Program-made: the position numbers and the translations under genes
Part shown: piece by piece, positions 9,275 through 18,875 of the stretch
How the letters are laid out: each line of letters begins with the position of its first letter
Numbering within the stretch: position 1 is the stretch's first letter
Assembly: GCF_000016645.1 (NCBI RefSeq)
Contig: NC_009441.1
Coordinates: 5,394,001 to 5,458,000 of the forward strand
From: Flavobacterium johnsoniae UW101
GTDB taxonomy: Bacteria; Bacteroidota; Bacteroidia; Flavobacteriales; Flavobacteriaceae
DNA length: 64,000 nt
Direction of reading: 5' to 3'
The notes under the pieces: generated by a model
Told to the model about the DNA's origin: nothing
Seen by the model: only the letters and a program-made list of their open reading frames with translations
Databases searched by the model: none

Positions 9275-9744
9275 GAACATTCTAAAAGACTTTATCACAA
9301 CAAACCCAAAGCTGTTCGAAACCGCTTCAATAGAATTATTTACATTTAGTTTTTACAGAATATTTTGTCTGTGTCTGTTTACAGTATTACTACTGATATT
9401 GAGTTTCACAGCAATTTCTTTACTAATTACACCTTTGATGATTAAAATTTCTTTTCCACGAGAAGTCAAAAGATAATCGGGATGAATACGATTATTAATA
9501 TCATCTTCCCAAATAGAATCAATTGTTGTAAATCCAGACGTAGAAATATCAAAAAACGTCCAAAATTACCCGCAAATATATAGCTCTTATTGCTTGCTAA
9601 ATATTACAGCACAGCTGCTGAATTATCTAATTTTACATATACTTCCATCATTTTTAAAGCCTCATTTAATGATGCATTACGCTTTTCAGGACTGTCAATT
9701 TATTCAAAAGAAAATTTGTCTTCTAAGTTTGAAATAGGATCCAT
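9275..9744 (-). pseudogene. Decayed LuxR-type (HTH) transcriptional regulator
   Basis: Reading the minus strand from an ATG at 9744 gives MDPISNLEDKFSFE then a stop, SPEKRNASLNEALKMMEVYV with another stop later, a frameshift into TFFDISTSGFTTIDSIWEDD, then a direct jump to LLTSRGKEILIIKGVISKEI and NTVNRHRQNIL, a stop, and KLNVNNSIEAV. The second half is a clear LuxR-type helix-turn-helix (REKEIL..SxxIA..L.IS.NTV). In relatives a longer middle domain separates the two conserved parts, so there is an internal deletion in addition to at least three stops and one frameshift. The approximate 3' limit follows the end of the conserved helix. Confidence 0.8.
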
Positions 9745-9886
9745 AACTGCAATTCGTTAGTTACTGTGCTAATTTATATGGAAAGAGATTAGAGTGATTT
9801 AAAAAATGGTTATATATAACTATTGCCATAAAAAACTCAAATTACATTCTTTGTAAATTATTAATAAAATTCAAATTTAAGAAATC

Positions 9887-10537
9887 ATGAAGAGAATTCA
9901 TTTAGTTTTAATATGTATATGCATAATGACTGTAAAAGGAAATGCTCAAAAATTAACCGCTATGAACTGGCTCAATGAACCTGCTGACTGGGAAATAAAA
10001 GACAATAAACTTATTATGCAGGTTACACCACAATCTGATTATTGGAACAAAAGTCATTATGGATTTACAGTTTACGACGGACCATTTTTATACACTGAGA
10101 GAAGCGGCGAATTTGAAGTTGTTGTAAAAATGAGCGGTGTTTATAAAACCAGATTCGATCAAGTGTGCCTTATGCTGCGCATAGATGAAAACAATTACGT
10201 AAAAACAGGTGTAGAATATGTAGATGGAGTTTACAATATTAGTACTGTTCACACTATCGATAAAAGTTCATGGAGCGTTTTGGGCTTAAAAGAAAAACCT
10301 AAAAATGTCTGGATGAAAGCCGTACGCCGACTAGACGCTTTAGAGATTTTTTATTCTATTGACGGGGTTAATTATACAATGACCAATACTGTGTATTTTC
10401 CAGAATTTAAAACAGTACAAGTTGGGATGATGGCTGCCAGCCCAGATGGAAAAGGATTTACGGCAACTTTTGAAGATTTTAAAATTACGCACCTTCCGGA
10501 TCAAAGACGTTTAGAATGGTTAAAAAATAATCAATAG
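9887..10537 (+). CDS. Secreted DUF1349 family protein (concanavalin-like fold)
   Basis: A 216-residue protein with signal peptide MKRIHLVLICICIMTVKGNA and a single DUF1349 domain covering nearly all the rest, a concanavalin-like jelly-roll related in sequence to yeast 'regulation of enolase 1'. Typical features are WxxxPADWEIKDNKL near the start, the DQ(V/A)CLMLRIDENNYVKTG strand and the closing KGFTATFEDFKI. Members are thought to bind carbohydrate, but no catalytic residues are known. It stands alone, with a terminator just behind and a convergent efflux operon. The periplasmic or secreted location follows from the signal peptide. Confidence 0.8.
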   Translation: MKRIHLVLICICIMTVKGNAQKLTAMNWLNEPADWEIKDNKLIMQVTPQSDYWNKSHYGFTVYDGPFLYTERSGEFEVVVKMSGVYKTRFDQVCLMLRIDENNYVKTGVEYVDGVYNISTVHTIDKSSWSVLGLKEKPKNVWMKAVRRLDALEIFYSIDGVNYTMTNTVYFPEFKTVQVGMMAASPDGKGFTATFEDFKITHLPDQRRLEWLKNNQ

Positions 10538-10559
10538 TTTTTACAGAATTACAAAATAC

Positions 10560-10592
10560 AACTGCTGAACCCTATAAGTTCAGCAGTTTTTT
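10560..10592 (+). terminator. Terminator between convergent genes
   Basis: Perfect 11-bp stem AACTGCTGAAC / GTTCAGCAGTT with a 7-nt loop and T-run on the + strand. It ends the DUF1349 gene. Confidence 0.85.
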
Positions 10593-10634
10593 ATTATGAC
10601 CGTTTTCATTTTTAAATTGAACAATAACTCATCT

Positions 10635-13600
10635 TCATTTTCTCTCGTTCATCCAAAAATATAAAGGAGGAATCAGTATTGGAGCAAAAAATAATGTACT
10701 AGTCAATCCGCCTATAATTACCGTTGCAAGCGGTCGCTGCACATCTGAACCAATTCCTGAAGATGTAGCCGCAGGTATAAGACCAACAATAGCCACAACC
10801 AGAATCGACAACAAGGCTCTTAACTGCTCTTTTGAAGCCGTTAGTACATTTTCCTGCAGATTATCATTCTTAAATAATGTTTTTCTATTTAAAGCCGATA
10901 CAAGCAGTACTCCCGACATTACTGAAATTCCAAAAATGCTCACAAAACCAACACCTGCAGAAACATTAAAGTAATAACCTCTAATAAGTAAAGCCATAAT
11001 ACCGCCACCAAGAGCAAACAAAATACAACTCATGGTAATCATAGTATGCTGAAAATTTTTATACAGCATAAACAGGAATAAAAAAACCATAATAATTGTT
11101 AATGGAATAGTGAATGCTAATTGTTTTCCTGCTCGTTCCAGATTTTCATATTGTCCTCCGTAAATGATGCTGTATCCTTTAGGCACGGTAACATTTTTAT
11201 CTACTTTTGCTTGTAATTCTTTTACAAAACTTCCCTGATCCCTTCCCCTGATATTGGTTCTAACAGTAATCATGCGTTTACTGCCGTAACGATAAATATT
11301 AGTCTGCCCTTCAACAAAATGTATGTCTGCCAATTGATCCATTGGTATTAATGCACCATTTGAAGATGGTACTAAAATAGCTTTTATTGCATCAATAGAG
11401 TTTCTGTACTGCGGTAAAAAACGAACTACAATATCATAACGTTTTGCTCCATCATACAAGGTTGAAACTGTTTTACCGCCAATTGCTACTTCGATCATAT
11501 TTTGAATATCAGCCACATTAATTCCGAATCTTGCCGCTTGTTCCCTATTTATATCAATTGCCAGTTGTTCTTGCTCTCCTTCTTGTTCAATATTAACATT
11601 CTCAGCTCCTTGCGTATTTTTGGCAATTTGTGCAATTGTTTCTGCTTTTTTTCTCATCATTTCCAAATCATCGCCTACGACTGAAACTGCCAGGTCTGCC
11701 GCACTTCCGTTTACAATTTCCATAACTTGATCAATAATAGGCTGTCCTGAAGAAAATTGTACTGATGGAATCTGCTGCTGCAGATCTTTTTTAATTATTT
11801 CGACCAAATCTTTCTTAGCAATAGTATCGCTCCAGAGTTTATAATCTTTTAATCCCACTAAAATTTCATTTCTATTAGCAGGAAACGGATCGGTACCATC
11901 ATCATTACGTCCGGTTTGTGTTATTACGTAAGATATTTGAGGATACTTCGCGATTATTTTTCTGATTTTAGGAGCATATTTAGCATTTTCCTGTATCGAA
12001 ATTCCGGCTGGAAAATTTCCTCTTAAAAAGATCGATCCTTCATCTAATGTTGGTAAAAATTCGGTTCCTAATTTTAAGCCGCATAAAATAAATACTGCTA
12101 CTATCGAGAAACCAATTATCGTTGTTTTTTTATAATTATTTAAAAATCCGGATAATGTTTTTTCGTATGATTTCGTTAAATAGTCCAAGACCACATTTTT
12201 GTGTTCTTTTATGGGTTTATCTACATCGAGCATTGCCTTTCTGTAAACAAACGAAATGAGGACAGGAATAAAGGTAAGCGCTCCCAGCATTGAACCGATA
12301 ACCGCAAAAGCCAAAGTTAAAGCCATCGGAGAAAACAATTTTCCCTCTACCCGAGTCATTAAAAGTATTGGCATATAGGCCAATATAATAATTGTTACCG
12401 AGAAGAAAATCTCTCTTCCAACTTCCTGAGCAGCCTGAAGTGTAATTTGCACAATGCCTTCTTGTTTTTCTTCTGGTGTAGCTGTTCTGTATTTCCTTAT
12501 GAGATGTTCTGCCATCAAACAAGCGCCATCTACAATAATTCCGAAATCTATTGCACCAAGCGAAAGCAGATTGGCAGGAATACCCGTAAGCCGCATTAAA
12601 ATAAAAGCAAACAATAATGCAAACGGAATCGTTAAAGCTACAACCAATGCACTTCGGACACTTCCTAGAAACAAAATCAATAATATAATTACAATCGAAA
12701 TCCCTTCAAATAAGGTATGTGCAACAGTTTCAAGCGAATGATCAATCAGGAATGTTCTGTCGTACATAGGACGCAGTTTTACGCCTTGAGGTAAATCATT
12801 TTCCTGCAGCTCAGCCATTCTTTCTTTTAACAATTTTAAAACTTCGCTTGGGTTTTCATATCGCCTTAAAAGAATAATACCTTCAACACCACTGCTTACA
12901 TCTTTTTTGTCCTGAGTAACCGTATACCCCATAACGCCGCTTGGCGGAGGAGGCGTGATTTCTACGGTTGCCACGTCACGAACAAAAATGGGCATTCCAT
13001 TTTCTGATTTAAGAACAATGTTTTGAATATCGCGTTCTGTCTTAATCGCTCCTAAACCACGCACCGCAAAACCTTGTCCGCCTCTTTCAATTATATTTCC
13101 GCCTGTATTTTGATTGTTTGCATCTACTGCATCCATTACGTTTTGAAGCGTAAGATTGTATTTTCTTAACTTTTCCGGCGAAGTAATAATATGAAACTGC
13201 TTTAATGGTCCGCCAAAAGTAGTTACATCGGCAATTCCCGGTACTTGCAGCAAGGCAGGTTTTATTACCCAGTCCTGTAAATCTCTAAGTTCTGCCTGGC
13301 TGTAGTTTGACGGTGCTTCTACAACATATCTGAAAATCTCGCCAACGGCGGTAGAAAGCGGTGCCAATGAAGGTGTAACTCCATCCGGCAATTCAGCTTC
13401 TGTAAGTCGTTCTGTTACCTGCTGACGCGCAAAATAATCATCTGTACCGTCTTTAAAAGTAAGTTGAACTACAGACAAACCAAAAATAGTTCTGCTTCTG
13501 CGGTCTAAAACATTTGGCGTATTCTGCAAAGCACGTTCAATAGGAACCGTAACCTGCTGTTCTACTTCCTCAGCGGCTCTTCCGTCATACTGCGCTACAA

Positions 13601-13745
13601 TAATTACATTGGTATCTGCAATATCCGGGTATGCTTCTATTTTTAATTTAGTAAAACACCAAAAACCAACTGCCATTAAAACAAGGTTGATTGCAATTAT
13701 AACCCATCGGTTACGAAGACTGAATATGAGTAAATTTTTAATCAT
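10635..13745 (-). CDS. Heavy-metal-type RND efflux pump (CusA/CzcA family)
   Basis: A 1036-residue inner-membrane pump with the RND plan: one helix, large periplasmic loop, six helices, second loop, five helices. The start (RNRWVIIAINLVLMAVGFW) and the proton-relay motif DFGIIVDGACLMAEH at 400-414 place it in the heavy-metal-efflux subgroup, which expels divalent metal ions or Cu/Ag using proton motive force. The motif keeps the acidic residues (D400, D406, E413) but ends AEH where CzcA has VEN, so metal choice cannot be read from it. It is the last gene of a four-gene minus-strand operon, 4 bp after the DUF190 gene, together with an adaptor and a TolC-like channel, enough for a complete tripartite pump. 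Confidence 0.92.
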   Translation of the reverse strand: MIKNLLIFSLRNRWVIIAINLVLMAVGFWCFTKLKIEAYPDIADTNVIIVAQYDGRAAEEVEQQVTVPIERALQNTPNVLDRRSRTIFGLSVVQLTFKDGTDDYFARQQVTERLTEAELPDGVTPSLAPLSTAVGEIFRYVVEAPSNYSQAELRDLQDWVIKPALLQVPGIADVTTFGGPLKQFHIITSPEKLRKYNLTLQNVMDAVDANNQNTGGNIIERGGQGFAVRGLGAIKTERDIQNIVLKSENGMPIFVRDVATVEITPPPPSGVMGYTVTQDKKDVSSGVEGIILLRRYENPSEVLKLLKERMAELQENDLPQGVKLRPMYDRTFLIDHSLETVAHTLFEGISIVIILLILFLGSVRSALVVALTIPFALLFAFILMRLTGIPANLLSLGAIDFGIIVDGACLMAEHLIRKYRTATPEEKQEGIVQITLQAAQEVGREIFFSVTIIILAYMPILLMTRVEGKLFSPMALTLAFAVIGSMLGALTFIPVLISFVYRKAMLDVDKPIKEHKNVVLDYLTKSYEKTLSGFLNNYKKTTIIGFSIVAVFILCGLKLGTEFLPTLDEGSIFLRGNFPAGISIQENAKYAPKIRKIIAKYPQISYVITQTGRNDDGTDPFPANRNEILVGLKDYKLWSDTIAKKDLVEIIKKDLQQQIPSVQFSSGQPIIDQVMEIVNGSAADLAVSVVGDDLEMMRKKAETIAQIAKNTQGAENVNIEQEGEQEQLAIDINREQAARFGINVADIQNMIEVAIGGKTVSTLYDGAKRYDIVVRFLPQYRNSIDAIKAILVPSSNGALIPMDQLADIHFVEGQTNIYRYGSKRMITVRTNIRGRDQGSFVKELQAKVDKNVTVPKGYSIIYGGQYENLERAGKQLAFTIPLTIIMVFLFLFMLYKNFQHTMITMSCILFALGGGIMALLIRGYYFNVSAGVGFVSIFGISVMSGVLLVSALNRKTLFKNDNLQENVLTASKEQLRALLSILVVAIVGLIPAATSSGIGSDVQRPLATVIIGGLTSTLFFAPILIPPLYFWMNERK

Positions 13746-13749
13746 CTGT

Positions 13750-14049
13750 TTACCATTTTTCTACTTGATTCGTAACTATAAAACCTCCTTTATAGACTTT
13801 TCGCAAAGCTGTTAAAACAGATTTTACCTTTTCATCCTCATCTATAAAATTGATCAATAAGGGTATTTTATCAAAACTGAACAAATCATGCGGTCTGTTA
13901 AGATAGCGGCTGGCTCCATACCCTATTTTGCCATAAAATACTGTTGCTCCCTTAATTTTGTGTTCAATCAAAAATCTTAAAATGTACTCGTATAAAGGCT
14001 GTGTTCCTTTTAACTCGTCTTTATCTATATATACTTGTGCCTGAATCAT
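13750..14049 (-). CDS. DUF190 family PII-like protein
   Basis: A 99-residue cytoplasmic protein beginning MIQAQVYIDKDELKGTQPLY and containing GATVFYGKIGYGA, typical of DUF190, which folds like PII signalling proteins. Such genes are often found beside ion transporters and fluoride exporters. Here it sits between the efflux adaptor and the RND pump gene (4 bp before the latter), so it may sense a nucleotide or metal and adjust pump activity. That role is inferred from position only. Confidence 0.8.
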   Translation of the reverse strand: MIQAQVYIDKDELKGTQPLYEYILRFLIEHKIKGATVFYGKIGYGASRYLNRPHDLFSFDKIPLLINFIDEDEKVKSVLTALRKVYKGGFIVTNQVEKW

Positions 14050-14115
14050 TGTTTTTTCTTTAAGGTGTTAACAAATACAATTTCCACTCTCTTTTTTTAA
14101 ACAGCATTTTTGTTT

Positions 14116-15126
14116 TTAATATCCAAAACTGAGTCCTTTTAACTGCATAACGCCTTTTACAGCTATAGCATCACCGTTCGTTAAACCATTATAAACAACG
14201 ATTCTGTCTCCAATCTGATTTCCTATTGTAACTTCTGTTCGTTCAAATTCTTTACTGCCTTTCTTTACAAAAACATAGTTTTTTGCCTGAACCGTAACCA
14301 ATGAATTTTTATCGATGCTTATATTATCACCTTCGCTTATGCCAAAAGAAACCGCAGCAAACATGCCTGCTTTAAATTTACCGCTTGAATTATTTAGGCT
14401 TATTCGAAGTTTAACCATTCTGGTAGACTGATCAATCATATCGGCAATAGCATCAATTTTTCCAGAGAATTTTTCATTGGGAAATGCTGTAAATTGCACT
14501 GTACAGTTGTCTCCGTTTTTGATTCTGCTTATTTGGTTCTCCGGAATATCACAAATAATAAATGATGTTCCTGCTTTTGCTCTTTTAAGTGCTTCGGGTT
14601 CAAATCCTCCGGCTTTCAAGTCTGTTTCGAACTCAATCAAAGCCGCTTTTTCATTGGCCAAATTAGTTTGTTCGACAGATAACGCTGTCTGTGCTTCCAG
14701 CAAATCTTTTCCTGTTGCTGCACCATGCGCCAGTAAGTCTTTAGCACGGTCCACTTCTATTTGTTTTTGTTTAATGTTTTTATTCTGGATTTGATTAACA
14801 TTAGCCAAGTGCTGAATAAGCTGTGTATAACTGGCAGCCAAATCAGGGTTTTCGAATAATATAATATTCTGCGATGCTCCTTCCTGTGATTTCATAACCG
14901 TTGCCGAAACTTTGGCTGGAGCAGTAATTTGATTATTAAGAATTGAATTTCCAATGGATTCTGTTTCAAAAAAGACGGCACTGCTGTCGGTAGGAAATAC
15001 AATTGTTTTTCCATTATTTTTTACCTCAGGCATGTTGTTTACTGTCTGATTTGGTTTGTTTTCTTTGCCGCCGCAGGCATAAAGAAACAATACTATAATG
15101 CCGCTATACTTTAATAAATGTTTCAT
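14116..15126 (-). CDS. RND efflux periplasmic adaptor (CusB/CzcB type)
   Basis: A 336-residue membrane-fusion protein that bridges the RND pump and the TolC-like channel. It has a lipoprotein signal (MKHLLKYSGIIVLFLYAC, Cys at 18), a helical hairpin at about 100-170 (LAASYTQLIQHLANVNQI), a lipoyl/barrel region and a C-terminal membrane-proximal domain (VFVKKGSKEFERTEVTIGN). No His-rich metal-binding extension is visible. Second gene of the operon, 51 bp after the TolC-like gene. Confidence 0.88.
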   Translation of the reverse strand: MKHLLKYSGIIVLFLYACGGKENKPNQTVNNMPEVKNNGKTIVFPTDSSAVFFETESIGNSILNNQITAPAKVSATVMKSQEGASQNIILFENPDLAASYTQLIQHLANVNQIQNKNIKQKQIEVDRAKDLLAHGAATGKDLLEAQTALSVEQTNLANEKAALIEFETDLKAGGFEPEALKRAKAGTSFIICDIPENQISRIKNGDNCTVQFTAFPNEKFSGKIDAIADMIDQSTRMVKLRISLNNSSGKFKAGMFAAVSFGISEGDNISIDKNSLVTVQAKNYVFVKKGSKEFERTEVTIGNQIGDRIVVYNGLTNGDAIAVKGVMQLKGLSFGY

Positions 15127-15177
15127 AAGTAGATAGTATTTGTTTTTTTAATGAATCCCGATAATTATCGCAGATCA

Positions 15178-16431
15178 TTATTGAGCTATTTGATTAATTA
15201 ACCCTGAAGCATAAAGCAGTTTGATATAACTAATTCTATACTCCTGCATCGAATCATAATATTGCTGTTGTATATCGAGCCAGCTGCGCTGTGCTTCCAG
15301 AAAATCAATAATGGTAGTACCGCCTCTTAAATAAGAATATTTTACACTCTTTAAAATACTTTCTGATCTGGATACTAATGCGCTAAAACTTTCAAGATTG
15401 CTTTTTTGAGTCTGGTAAGCATTAAATGCATTGGTTATTTCTGTCTTAATCAGTCCTTGTGTAGCTATCAGGTTTTGTTCTGCCTGCTGTTTTAAGTAAT
15501 TTGACTTTTTTATTTCACCCTGATTTCTTGTAAAAAAAGGAAGCTCAATTGTACCATACAAACCTACATACGGAATTGTGTTTTGCGGATTGTAAATTAA
15601 TCCCAGTTCAGGCTGCGGATAAGCTAATGATTTTTGAAGATTGATATTAGTATTAGCAACATCTAAAATTGATTTAGAAGCCAAAGCATCTGTTCGTTTG
15701 TCTAAAGCTTCCTGTAAAAAATCTTCTAAATTAGAAGGCAGAACAAATACAAAATCATCACTAGAATCAATATTTATTTCTTCCTGAGCGCCCAGTAAAT
15801 ATTTCAGACTGACTAATTCGTTTTTTAAATTTTGTTCTGCTTTTCTTATTTCTAATGTATATTGATTTGCCAGCAGAGTTGTACGGTTTAAATCTGTTTC
15901 TGTAATTACCTGATTTTTTAAACGTACTTTATTTATAATCACCAAGCTGTCTAAGTTACTGCTTGCTTTTTTTACTATTTCCAATTGTTTTTGCGCAGCC
16001 CACACATCAACCCATTTCAAACCTACATCCTGAAAAAGGTTACGTTCTATTTCATTGTAGTTTTTTTGAGTTAAAACTGAGTTTTGACTGGCAAAATCAA
16101 TTTTATTTTTGCGTGTTCCTGCAAGCTGAAAAACTTTGCCTAATTGTAAATTCGTCTGCGTATTAGCACTATTAAAAAAACCGGTATTAGGCGCATAGTT
16201 TTTTTCTGCCGCGATGCCAATATAGTTAAAACCAAAAATTAGATTGGGTCTTAATTTCGCCGTTACAATATCACTTTGAGCAATATCTACTTCATAATGC
16301 TGGCTTTTGAGAACGGGATTATTGTTTTTTGCTGTCTGGAGGGATTTTTGAAGACTATAATTTGTTTGTGCTATTCCTGTTATGGAAAATAAAGTCAACA
16401 AGACAAATAAAAGAAAGTAATGTTTCGACAT
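15178..16431 (-). CDS. TolC-family outer-membrane efflux channel
   Basis: A 417-residue protein with signal peptide MSKHYFLLFVLLTLFSITGIAQ and two long helical repeats rich in Gln, Asn and Ala, the outer-membrane efflux protein pattern. It lets the pump discharge outside the cell. First gene of the minus-strand operon; a 168-bp gap separates it from the divergent gene at 16600. No metal-regulator gene is adjacent. Confidence 0.88.
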   Translation of the reverse strand: MSKHYFLLFVLLTLFSITGIAQTNYSLQKSLQTAKNNNPVLKSQHYEVDIAQSDIVTAKLRPNLIFGFNYIGIAAEKNYAPNTGFFNSANTQTNLQLGKVFQLAGTRKNKIDFASQNSVLTQKNYNEIERNLFQDVGLKWVDVWAAQKQLEIVKKASSNLDSLVIINKVRLKNQVITETDLNRTTLLANQYTLEIRKAEQNLKNELVSLKYLLGAQEEINIDSSDDFVFVLPSNLEDFLQEALDKRTDALASKSILDVANTNINLQKSLAYPQPELGLIYNPQNTIPYVGLYGTIELPFFTRNQGEIKKSNYLKQQAEQNLIATQGLIKTEITNAFNAYQTQKSNLESFSALVSRSESILKSVKYSYLRGGTTIIDFLEAQRSWLDIQQQYYDSMQEYRISYIKLLYASGLINQIAQ

Positions 16432-16554
16432 AGCTTTATTTTTTATTTATTGCCTTATAAAAATACAAAAAAATACAATTATTAAACTATTACGTGTTAA
16501 AAAAAAATACTAAAAAACTTACATAAAGTCAATTTTATTTCTTTTTCTTCTCTT

Positions 16555-16562
16555 TAATTTTG
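16555..16562 (+). promoter_or_regulatory. -7 promoter element
   Basis: TAATTTTG matches TANNTTTG and lies 37 bp before the ATG at 16600. The expected -33 TTG is not evident. Confidence 0.35.
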
Positions 16563-16599
16563 ATACTATCAAGTAATGTATCACTTAATAATAATTAGA

Positions 16600-17112
16600 A
16601 TGAAAAAAATAACCGTTATTACAGCATTAACTATTGTTCTCTTTGTTACATATTCTGCAAATGCTCAGAAAAATTCACAGCAGCTTGTTGAAGACTTCCA
16701 AAAATTGTCTGGCAGCTGGAACGGAAGCTTGACTTACTTAGATTATTCTTCCGGAAAACCCTATACAATGTCAGCAGATGTTGAAGTTAAAAGAATCAAT
16801 AATTCTAATGAATTTGAGTTCATTAATACTTACCCTAAAGAAAAAAGTGCCAACTCAACCCAAATTATTAGTATTTCACAAGATGGAAAATACATTGGTA
16901 AAGAAGAGGTAATCTCAAGAATGGAACTCGTCGATGGTCAAATACAAATTGTTACTCAAAAACAAGGAAAAGACGGTAATGATAATAAGGAAGCCGTAAT
17001 CAAGCAAACTTATACAATCAGCAAGACTGCATTTTCTATACGCAAAGACGTTTTATTTTCTGGAGATACTAAATGGATAAAGAGACACGAATATGCCTAT
17101 TCAAGAAACTAA
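16600..17112 (+). CDS. Secreted protein of unknown function
   Basis: A 170-residue protein with a clear signal peptide (MKKITVITALTIVLFVTYSA, cut after NAQ). The mature part has alternating strands (LSGSWNGSLTYLDY, YTMSADVEVKRI, TQIISISQDGKYIG) suggesting a small lipocalin-like beta barrel, but no named family is recognised. An earlier ATG at 16576 would add eight residues before the signal, so 16600 is preferred. It is transcribed away from the efflux operon. Confidence 0.7.
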   Translation: MKKITVITALTIVLFVTYSANAQKNSQQLVEDFQKLSGSWNGSLTYLDYSSGKPYTMSADVEVKRINNSNEFEFINTYPKEKSANSTQIISISQDGKYIGKEEVISRMELVDGQIQIVTQKQGKDGNDNKEAVIKQTYTISKTAFSIRKDVLFSGDTKWIKRHEYAYSRN

Positions 17113-17223
17113 AACTGCCTTCACCTAAGGCTGCTCCTATTTAAAGATTGTCAGCTGGATAAGATTATCTTTATATTAACATTAGATTTTCTCTTGAGAT
17201 TATAAAAATATATTTAAAGTCTT

Positions 17224-17231
17224 TACTTTTG
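17224..17231 (+). promoter_or_regulatory. -7 promoter element of the nitroreductase gene
   Basis: TACTTTTG matches TANNTTTG and ends 25 bp before the ATG at 17257. Confidence 0.4.
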
Positions 17232-17256
17232 AATAGAATTAAAATTGATACAGAAA

Positions 17257-17889
17257 ATGAAATTACTAGATGCTCTAAAATGGCGCTATGCAGCCAAAAA
17301 AATGAACGGACAAGTTGTACCGCAGGAAAAAATCGATTATATACTAGAAGCTGCAAGATTAGCTCCTTCTTCATCTGGTTTACAGCCATATAAAATTTTT
17401 GTAATTACGAATAAGGAATTACAGGAAAAAATAAAAACTGTAGGTTTTGAACAAAGCCAAATTGTGGATGCTTCTCACGTATTGGTTTTTGCGGCATGGG
17501 ATGGATACTCTTTAGAAAAAATATCAGAAGTTTTTGAAAGAACAACGGCTGAAAGAGGAATTCCGGCAAGTGCTATGGATGAATATAAAGAAAGACTTTG
17601 GGGAATGTATAAAGATCTTGGTCAGGAATGGCATGCCAATCATGCAGCAAAACAAGCGTACATTTCGTTTGGTTTAGCTATTGCTGCAGCTGCAGAACAA
17701 GAGGTTGATGCTACACCAATGGAAGGTTTTATCCCAGCCGAGGTAGATAAATTATTAGGTTTAAACGAGCTTGGTCTTAAAAGTGTATTAGTACTGCCTT
17801 TGGGTTACAGAGATGCTTCTAACGATTGGTTAGTGAACCTAAAAAAAGTAAGAACTCCGCAAAGCGAATTCATTACTGAAATAAAATAA
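17257..17889 (+). CDS. Nitroreductase family FMN oxidoreductase
   Basis: A 210-residue NfsB-like flavoprotein using NAD(P)H and FMN to reduce nitro compounds or quinones. Seen are LKWRYAAKKMNGQ at the N-terminus (FMN phosphate contacts), AARLAPSSSGLQPYKIFVIT (the conserved APSSxxxQP stretch), and GLNELGLKSVLVLPLGYRD near the C-terminus. The ATG at 17257 fits the family start better than a TTG at 17245. It is a single-gene unit followed by a strong terminator. The true substrate is unknown. Confidence 0.88.
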   Translation: MKLLDALKWRYAAKKMNGQVVPQEKIDYILEAARLAPSSSGLQPYKIFVITNKELQEKIKTVGFEQSQIVDASHVLVFAAWDGYSLEKISEVFERTTAERGIPASAMDEYKERLWGMYKDLGQEWHANHAAKQAYISFGLAIAAAAEQEVDATPMEGFIPAEVDKLLGLNELGLKSVLVLPLGYRDASNDWLVNLKKVRTPQSEFITEIK

Positions 17890-18000
17890 TTTCATTTCAA
17901 ACATACCATAAACCAATAATTGAATCACTGCCGCATGAACGGTATATCTTTTTTGGCTTGAAATGTGGATTTACCCATTTCAGCTTATTTAAGGCAGTAA

Positions 18001-18042
18001 TAAAACAAAAAGATGAACATCACTGTTCATCTTTTTGTTTTA
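18001..18042. terminator. Strong bidirectional terminator
   Basis: Perfect 19-bp arms around a 4-nt loop (core GATGAACA tcac TGTTCATC), flanked by A-rich and T-rich arms. It ends the nitroreductase unit. The rest of the 17890-18278 gap holds only a small hairpin (18178-18195, CCAACGA / TCGTTGG). Confidence 0.85.
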
Positions 18043-18278
18043 TATTGATATTTATTCTATTTGAATAGGCTGAAAATCCTAAAACCATTTACAAGCTTTA
18101 TGTCAGTGATAAGAAATAGATTCTAAAAAAATTCCTGCCGCATTAAAAACTTTTCTGAGTTTACTATTCCAGATTTACCAACGAAATATCGTTGGCAGTC
18201 AATTTTCTGAAATTTTAGACTTACATACGTAATTATCAATACCTTCGTATAACCAAAGCCAGTTTAATCATACGAAAG

Positions 18279-18875
18279 ATGTTTCCTAACCAATCCAAAG
18301 CACTTTTGTTTCTCCTTGTTATACTTACAATTGGGGACCAAAATGTCTGGGCCTCTGTTAAAAATGGAAAACAAGTTGAAACCGCAGAAAAAAACCTGCC
18401 GGTTCAAAAGCATAATACAAATCAAGAACCGCCTTACAGCGAACAGCAAGTTAAAAAAGCTGAGAGACTGCTAAACAGTTTACCTGAAAACGTAGATAAA
18501 ATCAAGATTTTATTAAAAGTATGCGACTGGTATGAAGCTTCTTATAACAATCCTAAAACATTAGAAAAGGCTTTTCAATATGCCGAAGATGCCCTTAGGA
18601 TAAGCCAGGCAATTCATTCAAACATTTATTCCGGTAAATGTTATCTACAGCTTTCAATGATACATGAATTGAGAAACCACAATTCGATGATAGAAGTTAC
18701 AGCCAGAAAAGCAATAGCAGTATTAACCCAAACAAATGATTTAGATGATTTAGCAGAATCCTGGGTTATGGTCTGGTCATCAAAAATGAGAACCAATGCA
18801 CCTATAAAAGAAAGATTAGAACCCATTTTTAAAGCTGCTGCTCTATTTGAAACAACAGGAAATTGTTTTGATTGA
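18279..18875 (+). pseudogene. TPR protein fragment (5' part, probably of a sensor kinase)
   Basis: Starts with a signal peptide (MFPNQSKALLFLLVILTIGD) and continues with tetratricopeptide-like helices (KAERLLNSLPENVDKIKILL, KAFQYAEDALRISQAIHS, YSGKCYLQLSMIHELRNHNS). This is the layout of the N-terminal region of periplasmic TPR sensor kinases of Flavobacteriia, which are much longer. The reading stops at ETTGNCFD, directly where a different gene remnant begins, so the rest was lost by a deletion whose junction is at about 18860. A short secreted TPR protein cannot be excluded. Confidence 0.6.

Noticed and set aside
9237..9886. The 650-bp gap after the PAS kinase as empty DNA
   Set aside because: Most of it holds the LuxR-type pseudogene, found by reading the minus strand across its stops and frameshift.
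10635..13745. Naming the RND pump CusA or CzcA
   Set aside because: The relay motif fits neither the Cu/Ag nor the Zn/Co pattern exactly, so a gene symbol would overstate the case.
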